This document shows positions 57,733-64,000 of a stretch of DNA of 64,000 nucleotides, piece after piece. The notes beneath the pieces were generated by a model. The model saw only the letters and a program-made list of their open reading frames with translations. It was not told the DNA's origin and searched no databases. This DNA is from Mycobacterium sp. URHB0044 (GTDB lineage Bacteria > Actinomycetota > Actinomycetes > Mycobacteriales > Mycobacteriaceae). Location: NCBI RefSeq assembly GCF_000620625.1, contig NZ_JIAW01000008.1, positions 124,001 to 188,000 of the forward strand. The letters are read 5' to 3'. How positions within the stretch are numbered: position 1 is the stretch's first letter; each line of letters begins with the position of its first letter. A program made the translations under genes and the position numbers.

Positions 57733-59364
57733 TTACTCCACCCCGATCAGCAGGGCGTCGCCGCCGTGGCCGGTGTGATAGGTCACCAGCTCGGCCGCCA
57801 GATGCTTGCCGCGTACGTGCGCCTGCAGGGCCTCGCCGACGCTCGGTTCGACGTCGGCTCCGGTCAGCACGGTGACGAGTTCACCGCCCGAGGTGAGCAT
57901 CAAATCGATCAAGCCTGCCCCGGCGGCAATCAGGTCATGCCCGACGATCAGCACCTCGTCGCCCGAAATGCCCAGCCCTTCACCGGGTCGGCAGGTGCCC
58001 GCCCAGGTGAGCGCCTCTTCGGTGGCGACCCGGACCGAGCCGTGCCGAGCTCCCGCCGCGGCGCGCGCCATCGTGTAGCCGTCGTCGACGGCCTGGCGCG
58101 TCGCGTCGTGCACCGCGAGCGCGGCAAGGCCCTGGACCATCGACGCCGCAGGCACGGGAACCACGTCGATGCCCCAGCCGATCGCCGCGGTGCAGCCGGC
58201 GACCAATTCCTCGGCGGCGAGATATCCGTTGGGAAGCACCATGATCTGCGCGGCGCCGACGTCGACGAGAGCGCGCAGCAGCCGTTGCGCGCTGATCGGC
58301 TCGCCGCCGTCGGGCCGCAGCACGTGCGCACCCTCGCCGGCGAACAGCGCCTGCGCGCCGTCGCCGTCGACGATCGCAAGCACCGCCCGGTCGTGGCTCC
58401 ATCCACCGGACGGCCTGGCCCCGGCGTTGCCGGTCAGCGCGGTGACCTGGATGCGGCTGGGCGTGCCGACGTCCAGCGCCGCCTCCACGGCGCCGCCCGC
58501 ATCGTCGGCGTGGACGTGCACCGAGTACTGGCCGCCACGTCCGGATGCCGCGATGGCCACCGATTCGCCGAGCCGTCCGAGCCGCTCGCGCAGCAGTTCG
58601 ACACCGGCGTGGTCGCAGTCGGCCAGCAGGTACATCACCTCGAACTGTGGTGGGACGCCCGTCGTGATCGTCGCCGCATCGTCCGCTGGCGGAGCCGCGT
58701 CATATTCGCCCCGGTGCGGCGCCTGTCCGGTCAGCGCGGACGTCATCGCGTCGAGCAGCACCAGCAGCCCGCGCCCTCCCGCGTCGACCACGCCGGCCTT
58801 GGTGAGCACGTCGAGTTGTTGCGTGGTCTTCTCCAGCGCAATCGCCGCCGCCTCGCAGGCCGTTGCGACGACCGTGACGAGGTCCGCGCCGTCGGCGGAA
58901 GCGTCCTGCGCGGCGTCGGCCGCGGCTTGCAGCACGGTGACGATGGTGCCCGGCACGGTTTCACCCACCGACGTGACCGCAAGGCCGAGCCCGCGTCGCA
59001 GAGCCGCGCCGAACAGTTCGCCGTCGAGACCGGCGAGAAGACCGTCGCGCTCGGTCGTGGCCTGGGCGGTGACGTCGGCGACGCCCCGCAGAATCTGTGA
59101 CAGGAGGACGCCGGAGTTGCCGCGGGCGCCTTGCAATGCACCGTCGGCGAGCGCCGCGGCCACCGCCGCCACGTCGTCGTCGGCGCGCGAGTCGGCACAT
59201 GCGCAGGCCGCACGCATGGTGAACAGCATGTTCGTCCCGGTATCGGCGTCGGCAACTGGGAAGACGTTCAGCCGGTTGATCTCGTCGGTGTGGGCGAGGA
59301 GGCCGCCGACCGCCAGATGCGCCCAATGCCGCAGAGTGGCGGCGTCGAGCCGACGAGCCGACAT
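57733..59364 (-). CDS. DAK2-domain protein, fatty acid kinase A (FakA/YloV)-like
   Basis: The 543-residue protein has an N-terminal Dak2 nucleotide-binding domain with VFPVADADTGTNMLFTM and GARGNSGVLLSQILRG. Middle and C-terminal YloV-type regions (VVPVPAASMVQGLAALAV, TCRPGEGLGISGDEVLI) complete the architecture of FakA, which phosphorylates fatty acids bound to DegV-type FakB proteins. No FakB/DegV gene is in the window. ATG at 59364 has GGAGG at good distance; a longer frame to 59469 lacks support. In M. tuberculosis the equivalent is annotated as two ORFs (Rv2974c/Rv2975c), as I recall; here it is intact. Confidence 0.85.
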   Translation of the reverse strand: MSARRLDAATLRHWAHLAVGGLLAHTDEINRLNVFPVADADTGTNMLFTMRAACACADSRADDDVAAVAAALADGALQGARGNSGVLLSQILRGVADVTAQATTERDGLLAGLDGELFGAALRRGLGLAVTSVGETVPGTIVTVLQAAADAAQDASADGADLVTVVATACEAAAIALEKTTQQLDVLTKAGVVDAGGRGLLVLLDAMTSALTGQAPHRGEYDAAPPADDAATITTGVPPQFEVMYLLADCDHAGVELLRERLGRLGESVAIAASGRGGQYSVHVHADDAGGAVEAALDVGTPSRIQVTALTGNAGARPSGGWSHDRAVLAIVDGDGAQALFAGEGAHVLRPDGGEPISAQRLLRALVDVGAAQIMVLPNGYLAAEELVAGCTAAIGWGIDVVPVPAASMVQGLAALAVHDATRQAVDDGYTMARAAAGARHGSVRVATEEALTWAGTCRPGEGLGISGDEVLIVGHDLIAAGAGLIDLMLTSGGELVTVLTGADVEPSVGEALQAHVRGKHLAAELVTYHTGHGGDALLIGVE

Positions 59365-59455
59365 CCCCACCTCCAACCACGAGCCGCCGCGTGCGCGCAA
59401 GCCTAGCCATTCCACCCGACACCACGGCAGAAGCATTCGCACCGGTGGATGCGTT

Positions 59456-59484
59456 TTGGTGATACCCACCGAGCCCGGTATTCT
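59456..59484 (+). promoter_or_regulatory. Candidate rpmB promoter
   Basis: TTGGTG (59456-59461), 17 bp, TATTCT (59479-59484), about 65 bp before the rpmB ATG. Modest match, by eye. Confidence 0.35.
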
Positions 59485-59549
59485 GGTCGGGTTGTCGGGT
59501 CACCCGCTCGTGGTCGTTGGCCCCCCAGTACTGATCGAGGAGTTTCTAC

Positions 59550-59744
59550 ATGGCTGCCGTGTGCGATATCTGCGGGAAGGGCCCCGGCTTCGGCAAGTCG
59601 GTGTCGCACTCCCATCGCCGGACCAGCCGTCGCTGGGATCCGAACATCCAGCCGGTGCGCGCCGTCGACCGCCCAGGCGGCAACAAGAAGCGCTTGAACG
59701 TCTGCACGTCCTGCATCAAGGCCGGCAAGGTCGCACGGGGCTAA
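59550..59744 (+). CDS. rpmB: 50S ribosomal protein L28, zinc-binding form
   Basis: The 64-residue L28 carries MAAVCDICGKGPGFG and VCTSCIKAGK, so both CxxC pairs of the zinc-ribbon (C+) form are intact. Zn-independent paralogues, usually Zur-controlled, lack them. ATG 59550 is preceded by GAGGAG. It stands alone, divergent from the DAK2 gene and convergent with ung. Confidence 0.96.
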   Translation: MAAVCDICGKGPGFGKSVSHSHRRTSRRWDPNIQPVRAVDRPGGNKKRLNVCTSCIKAGKVARG

Positions 59745-59770
59745 GTCCCGCTCGACACACGTTCTTCCCT

Positions 59771-59832
59771 CGCCGAGACTGCGGTGAGATCGCGATCTGC
59801 GCCATTCTTGCGATCTGACAGCAGGCTCGGCG
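59771..59832. terminator. Inverted repeats between convergent rpmB and ung
   Basis: CGCCGAG (59771-59777) pairs with CTCGGCG (59826-59832). Between them lies a perfect 12-bp palindrome AGATCGCGATCT (59787-59798). The gap between two convergent genes is the right place for a bidirectional terminator, though no T-tract is present. Confidence 0.4.
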
Positions 59833-59854
59833 CAACCGCGGTCCGCCAGGCGCG

Positions 59855-60538
59855 CTAATCCAGCCGCCAGTCGATCGGATCCGCACCCATCTCGGCGAGC
59901 AGCTGGTTGGCCCGGCTGAACGGCCGTGAGCCGAAGAAGCCGCGTGACGCCGACAACGGCGACGGGTGCACCGACTCGATCGTCATGCACCGATCGCCGA
60001 CCAACATCGGCTTCAGCGTCGCCGCGTCGCGCCCCCACAGCACCGCCACCAACGGACGTGGCCGCGACACGAGGGCGCGGATGGCGCACTCGGTCACCGC
60101 TTCCCAACCCTTGCCCCGGTGCGACGCCGGAGTCCCGGGCCGCACGGTGAGCACCCTGTTGAGCAGCATCACGCCACGCTGCGCCCACGGCGTCAGATCA
60201 CCCGACGTGGGCGCGGGATGCCCGAGGTCGGCGATGTACTCGCGGAAGATGTTGTCCAGGCTGCGCGGCAGCGGCCGCACGTCGGGCGCCACCGAGAAGC
60301 TCAACCCCACGGCGTGTCCCGGCGTGGGATAGGGATCCTGGCCGACGATGAGCACCCGCACGTCGTCGAACGGAAACGTGAAGGCGCGCAAGACGTTCTC
60401 ACCCGCCGGTAGGTACCGCTCGCCGGCGTCGATCTCGCTGCGGAGAAACTTCCCCATCAGCGTGACCTGTTCCTCGACGGGTTGCAGCGCGCGGGCCCAA
60501 CCCTCCTCGACGAGTTCGTGCAATGGGCGTGCCGTCAT
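59855..60538 (-). CDS. ung: Uracil-DNA glycosylase
   Basis: The 227-residue family 1 UDG has VLIVGQDPYPTPGHAVGLSF with catalytic Asp68, and HPSPLSASRGFFG with the catalytic His near residue 190. It removes uracil arising from cytosine deamination, which matters in a high-GC genome. It lies 28 bp downstream of thiL on the same strand. Confidence 0.97.
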   Translation of the reverse strand: MTARPLHELVEEGWARALQPVEEQVTLMGKFLRSEIDAGERYLPAGENVLRAFTFPFDDVRVLIVGQDPYPTPGHAVGLSFSVAPDVRPLPRSLDNIFREYIADLGHPAPTSGDLTPWAQRGVMLLNRVLTVRPGTPASHRGKGWEAVTECAIRALVSRPRPLVAVLWGRDAATLKPMLVGDRCMTIESVHPSPLSASRGFFGSRPFSRANQLLAEMGADPIDWRLD

Positions 60539-60566
60539 GATGGGTCAACCTAGCGTGCGCCGCTTC

Positions 60567-61541
60567 TCAGAACGACTGCCAGCCCGCGTTTCCACGCCAC
60601 GGGTTTCCGTCCACCAGTACGCGCGACGGTCCGGCGACCACGACGCCGATGCGGCGCCAGCCGTCGGGCAGCGCCCCGGGGAACGTCGCGACGAGGGCGT
60701 GGTCCTCTCCCCCACCCATCACCCACTCCCACGCGTCCTGTCCCGTCGCCGCGGCGGCTGCGACGAGCCCGTCGTGATCGGCGGCCAGCGCCGCGCGGGA
60801 CACGTCGATGCCAACAGCCGACGCGTCCGCGACGTGGCTCAGATCGGCCACCAGACCGTCGGACACGTCGGTCATCGCCGTCGCACCCGCGTCCGCGGCG
60901 GCGCGCCCCTGCCCGTAGGGCACCTCAGGCGTGAGATGTAGCCTGCGAAGCGCGTCGTACTCGCTAATGTCGTCGCGAACATCGTTGTGCCACAACGCAT
61001 ATCCCGCCGCCGACCGCCCGAGACCGCCCACCACCGCCACCGAGTCCCCGGGACGGGCCCCGTCCAGCCGCACCGGGTCGCGGCCAGCCAGGTCACCCAG
61101 CGCCGTGACCGAGATCACCCACTGCGGGGCCGCGACCAGATCGCCTCCGACGATCCCCGCCCCGAATAGCCCGGCCTCCGCCCACATGCCGTCGGACAGT
61201 GCGAGCACGTCATCGCCCGACGTGTCGCCGGGCGCGCCGAACGCGACGACGAAGGCGGTGGCGGTCGCACCCATGGCCTCGACGTCGGCCGCGTTCTGCG
61301 CGATTGCCTTGCGGCCCAGGTCATGCGGGGTCGACCAGTCCAGCCGGAAGTGGCGGCCCTCGACCAGCATGTCGGTGGTCACCACGGTGCGACCGTCGGG
61401 TGAGAGGACCACCGCCGCGTCGTCGCCGGGGCCGAGCGCCACCGCCGCCGGCTGCTGCCGACCGCGCACCAGCCGATCGATCACGGCGAATTCGCCAAGC
61501 CCCGCCAAGGTCGTCTTCGTCTCGTCGTTCTCGCTCGCCAT
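60567..61541 (-). CDS. thiL: Thiamine-monophosphate kinase
   Basis: The 324-residue enzyme has LGPGDDAAVV and TTDMLVEGRHFRLDW (Mg/ATP binding), AQNAADVEAMGA, and TDVSDGLVADLSHVA. It phosphorylates thiamine monophosphate to the diphosphate cofactor. ATG at 61541; divergent from the small RAM-domain gene 80 bp away. Confidence 0.95.
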   Translation of the reverse strand: MASENDETKTTLAGLGEFAVIDRLVRGRQQPAAVALGPGDDAAVVLSPDGRTVVTTDMLVEGRHFRLDWSTPHDLGRKAIAQNAADVEAMGATATAFVVAFGAPGDTSGDDVLALSDGMWAEAGLFGAGIVGGDLVAAPQWVISVTALGDLAGRDPVRLDGARPGDSVAVVGGLGRSAAGYALWHNDVRDDISEYDALRRLHLTPEVPYGQGRAAADAGATAMTDVSDGLVADLSHVADASAVGIDVSRAALAADHDGLVAAAAATGQDAWEWVMGGGEDHALVATFPGALPDGWRRIGVVVAGPSRVLVDGNPWRGNAGWQSF

Positions 61542-61620
61542 TTCGTCCCCTGAACACCCGCGCGACCTGCGGTACGTTTGGTCCCCCGAAGTCTATGCAG
61601 CAGGAAGGAGGAGATAGCGC

Positions 61621-61863
61621 GTGGTCGAAGCCTTCATGCTGATTCAGACCGAGGTCGGCCGCGCCGAAGTCATCGCCAAACAACTTGCCGCGCTGCCGGG
61701 TGTCGTCTCGTCCGAGTACGTCACCGGCCCCTACGACGTCGTGGTCCGCATCGCCGCCGACTCCCTTCGCGACCTACAAGACACCGTCGTTCCCAGCGTT
61801 CAGCACGTCACCGGGATCACCCGCACCCTGACCTGTCCCATCGCCGACGGAGCGCAGCCCTAG
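61621..61863 (+). CDS. Stand-alone Lrp/AsnC ligand-binding (RAM) domain protein
   Basis: The 80 residues form one RAM domain (MVEAFMLIQTEVGRAEVIAK, SSEYVTGPYDVVVRIAADS) without any helix-turn-helix. GTG at 61621 is preceded by a very strong AAGGAGGAG. In Lrp/AsnC regulators this domain binds amino acids and drives oligomerisation. A lone copy may modulate other regulators or bind a metabolite. Ten bases separate it from the DUF3515 gene, suggesting co-transcription. Confidence 0.9.
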   Translation: MVEAFMLIQTEVGRAEVIAKQLAALPGVVSSEYVTGPYDVVVRIAADSLRDLQDTVVPSVQHVTGITRTLTCPIADGAQP

Positions 61864-61873
61864 AGTTGCGCGT

Positions 61874-62416
61874 GTGACCTCCGACGACGGACCCGACGGC
61901 CCGCCCCGCGGCGTCCTGGTGGCCGCCGTGATCGTGGCCGTGGCTGCCGTGATCGGCGTGCTGGTGTTCGCGATGATCCGGCAAACACCCCCGCAGCAAC
62001 GCCCCGTCGCGATCGTGTCCGTTCCCGCGCCGCAGGCCGGCAGCGACGCCTGCCACGCTCTGGTCGCCGGGCTGCCCGACCGGCTGGGCGACTACCAGCG
62101 GGTCCCGGCCGCCGAACCCGCCCCCGTCGGGGCCGCGGCGTGGCGGGCGAATCCCGACGGCGAACCCGTGATTTTGCGCTGCGGCCTGGAACAGCCCGTC
62201 GACTTCGTCGCTGGCACGCCCGTCCAGGTCGTCGACGACGTGGACTGGTTCCGCATCGGTGACGAGGGCCGCAGCACCTGGATCACGGTGGACCGGCCGG
62301 TGTACGTCGCGCTGACGCTGCCCGACGGGTCGGGTCCGACGCCGATACAGCTGATTTCGACGGCGGTCGCCGCCGCGATGCCGGCGGTGCCGGTCAATCC
62401 ACGCCCGGTGCGCTAG
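61874..62416 (+). CDS. DUF3515 membrane-anchored protein (Rv2980 type)
   Basis: The 180-residue protein has one N-terminal membrane helix (about residues 13-36, VLVAAVIVAVAAVIGVLVF) and an extracytoplasmic domain with paired Cys (DACHALVAGLP and LRCGLEQPVDF), a likely disulfide. DUF3515 is an actinobacterial family of unknown function that often lies beside ddl. GTG start. Its TAG overlaps the TAG of convergent ddl within CTAG. Confidence 0.88.
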   Translation: MTSDDGPDGPPRGVLVAAVIVAVAAVIGVLVFAMIRQTPPQQRPVAIVSVPAPQAGSDACHALVAGLPDRLGDYQRVPAAEPAPVGAAAWRANPDGEPVILRCGLEQPVDFVAGTPVQVVDDVDWFRIGDEGRSTWITVDRPVYVALTLPDGSGPTPIQLISTAVAAAMPAVPVNPRPVR

Positions 62417-63516
62417 CGCAGGCCGGTGCCGCGCGCCAGCGCGGTGTCGACCATGGTCGACAGCAGCGTCGGGTAGTCGATCCCGCTGGCTGCCCACATC
62501 CGCGGGTACATCGAGATGGTGGTGAAGCCGGGCATGGTGTTGATCTCGTTGATCACCGGCCCGTGCTCGGTGAGGAAGAAGTCGACACGGGCCAGGCCTT
62601 GACAGTCGATGGCGCGGAACGCTCGGATGGCCAATTGTCGTACGGTGTCGGCGATCTCGTCGTCGACCTTGGCGGGAACGTCGAGTTCCGCGGCGTCTTC
62701 GAGGTATTTGGTGGCGAAGTCGTAGAACGCGTCCTCGCGGCCACGCACTCCGGCGACCCGGATCTCGCCGACGGTGCTGGCTTCGACTGTGCCGTCGGGG
62801 AATTCGAGCACTCCACACTCGAGTTCACGCCCCGGAATGGCGGCTTCGACGATCACCTTGGGATCGTGCCTGCGGGCCAGCTCGATGGCCGAAGGCAGCT
62901 CGTCCCACGCCACGACGCGGCTGACGCCGATCGAGGAGCCGCCGCGGGCGGGCTTGACGAACACCGGAAGGCCTAGTCGCTCACGGTCCTCGAGTTCCAC
63001 GGTGGCGTCGTGCGGCCGCAACACCACCTGGTCACCGATCGGCAGACCCTCCGCGGCGAGCAACTTCTTCGTGAATTCCTTGTCCATGCCCGCGGCGCTG
63101 GCAAGCACCCCGGCGCCGACATAGGGCACGCCTGCGAGCTCGAGCAACCCCTGGATGGTGCCGTCCTCTCCGTAGGGACCGTGCAGGACGGGGAACACGA
63201 CGTCGACGGTCGTCAACAGGTCACCGGGCCCCTTGCCGAGCGAGAGCAGTTCACCGCGCCGGACGGGGTCGGCGGACAGCGCCAGCGCGGTGCCCGACGT
63301 GCCGCTCACCTGCGGCAGTTGGCCGTCGGTGATGGCGAGCGTCTCGGGCCGCGCGTCCGTGAGCACCCAGGATCCCTCGGGCGAAATGCCGACGGCGACC
63401 ACCTCGAACCGCTCCGGATCGAGATTGCGCAGGATGCTGCCAGCGGAAACGCACGAAATGGCGTGTTCGGAGCTACGTCCGCCGTAGACGACGGCGACGC
63501 GCGTGCGGGCAGTCAC
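62413..63516 (-). CDS. ddl: D-alanine--D-alanine ligase
   Basis: The 367-residue ATP-grasp ligase has VVYGGRSSEHAISCVSA, FVKPARGGSSIGVSRV and the metal/substrate site FLTEHGPVINEINTMPGFT. It makes the D-Ala-D-Ala dipeptide of peptidoglycan and is a target of D-cycloserine. GTG start at 63516. The two D,D-carboxypeptidases at 26-28 kb act on the same dipeptide at the other end of the pathway. Confidence 0.97.
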   Translation of the reverse strand: MTARTRVAVVYGGRSSEHAISCVSAGSILRNLDPERFEVVAVGISPEGSWVLTDARPETLAITDGQLPQVSGTSGTALALSADPVRRGELLSLGKGPGDLLTTVDVVFPVLHGPYGEDGTIQGLLELAGVPYVGAGVLASAAGMDKEFTKKLLAAEGLPIGDQVVLRPHDATVELEDRERLGLPVFVKPARGGSSIGVSRVVAWDELPSAIELARRHDPKVIVEAAIPGRELECGVLEFPDGTVEASTVGEIRVAGVRGREDAFYDFATKYLEDAAELDVPAKVDDEIADTVRQLAIRAFRAIDCQGLARVDFFLTEHGPVINEINTMPGFTTISMYPRMWAASGIDYPTLLSTMVDTALARGTGLR

Positions 63517-63596
63517 AATCTAGAGAGGCTACCCGTCGGCGATCCGGAGGGTGGTCCGCGCAAGCGTGCGGGAGCGCAGCGGCCGCGGGAATCGAC

Positions 63597-64000
63597 TCAG
63601 CGGAGAGCCTGATCGATGTCGGCCAGCAGGTCGTCGGTGTCCTCTATGCCAAGGGAAATCCGGGCGAACCCCTCAGCGACCGGGTCACCCCAGCGGGCCC
63701 GACGGTCGACGGAGGTGTGCAGACCACCGAAACTGGTGGCCGCGACCAGCAAGGAACTGCGATCCACCAACGCGTGCACGGCGGCCGCGTCGGCGAGTTC
63801 GACGCTGACCAATCCGCCGAAGCGCGCCATCTGGCGGCACGCGACGCCGTGGGAGGGATCGTCGGGCAACCCCGGGTAGCGCACCGACCGCACCGCCGGA
63901 TGTGCGTGCAACATCAACGCGACGGCCTGGGCGTTCTGGCATTGCCGTTCGAAGCGCAACCCCGCGCTGCCCAGACTGCGCAGCGTCAACCACGCCTCGA
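63597..64000 (-). CDS. Cys/Met-metabolism PLP enzyme, C-terminal part (cystathionine lyase/synthase family)
   Basis: The frame is open to the right edge of the window, so the N-terminal two thirds, including the PLP Lys, lie outside. The visible part (EAWLTLRSLGSAGLRFERQ, HPAVRSVRYPGLPDDPSH, SLLVAATSFGGLHTSVDRRA, RISLGIEDTDDLLADIDQAL) is characteristic of the C-terminal domain of cystathionine gamma-synthase/lyase and beta-lyase. The exact activity cannot be decided from this end. A TTG at 63989 is internal, not a start. In M. tuberculosis a different gene follows ddlA, as I recall. Confidence 0.85.
   Translation of the reverse strand, partial: EAWLTLRSLGSAGLRFERQCQNAQAVALMLHAHPAVRSVRYPGLPDDPSHGVACRQMARFGGLVSVELADAAAVHALVDRSSLLVAATSFGGLHTSVDRRARWGDPVAEGFARISLGIEDTDDLLADIDQALR

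Noticed and set aside
1..64000. tRNA, rRNA, 4.5S RNA or other structured RNA genes
   Set aside because: None could be recognised by eye in the intergenic gaps, which are mostly under 200 bp. A covariance-model search would be needed to exclude small RNAs.

Overview
This window comes from a high-GC actinobacterial chromosome, almost certainly a rapidly growing Mycobacterium (Mycolicibacterium). From about 13.5 kb to 63.5 kb the gene order follows the Mycobacterium tuberculosis Rv2901c-Rv2981c block as I remember it: DUF2469, rnhB, lepB, rplS, lppW, trmD, rimM, KH protein, rpsP, ffh, glnD, glnB, amt, ftsY, smc, acyP, osmC, fpg, rnc, DUF177, sepIVA, coaD, rsmD, pyc, VKOR, DsbA-like, lipN, AKR, HNH protein, recG, DAK2 protein, rpmB, ung, thiL, DUF3515, ddl. 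The PDIM/PGL lipid cluster, which in M. tuberculosis separates sepIVA from coaD, is absent. A hemerythrin gene occupies that spot. I saw no rRNA, tRNA, IS element, prophage or CRISPR.

Region by region. (1) 1-6.1 kb: an iron(III)-type ABC importer (lipoprotein, fused permease, ATPase) translationally coupled to a three-module protein made of an adenylation domain, a carrier domain and a membrane acyltransferase-3-like domain. (2) 6.1-8.9 kb, minus strand: a TesB-type thioesterase coupled to a class III CoA-transferase, then a HAD-IIA phosphatase. (3) 9.1-13.6 kb, plus strand: a catabolic cassette of GntP-family permease, class III CoA-transferase, HMG-CoA-lyase-like enzyme and IclR regulator. 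(4) 13.6-19.3 kb: ribosome, tRNA and secretion housekeeping genes. (5) 19.6-30.1 kb: accessory genes, including a complete operon for the osmolyte N-acetylglutaminylglutamine amide (NAGGN), two tandem D,D-carboxypeptidases, a cyclase-family protein and an amidohydrolase. (6) 30.1-41.2 kb: ffh, glnD-glnB-amt, ftsY and smc. (7) 41.2-46.4 kb: acyP, osmC, fpg, rnc, DUF177, sepIVA, hemerythrin and coaD. (8) 46.4-64 kb: rsmD, pyc, the VKOR/DsbA oxidative folding pair, lipN, two aldo-keto reductases, HNH protein, recG, DAK2 protein, rpmB, ung, thiL, a lone AsnC-type RAM domain, DUF3515, ddl and the end of a Cys/Met-metabolism PLP enzyme.

Regulatory signals I could read directly are a textbook-spaced GlnR box upstream of amt-glnB-glnD, SigF-like promoters (GTTT-N15/16-GGGT) upstream of the NAGGN operon and the hemerythrin gene, and a matching extended -10 (TGGCACAAT) upstream of rplS and rpsP. 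The most unusual sequence-level observations are two families of short dispersed repeats that write themselves into protein termini, a probable CTG start codon for rsmD next to one of them, a run of CAACGTTG palindromes at the 3' end of sepIVA, and several gene pairs compressed to a shared tetranucleotide. The strongest candidate for an undescribed biochemical system is the single-chain activation/carrier/membrane-transfer protein at 3.6-6.1 kb.
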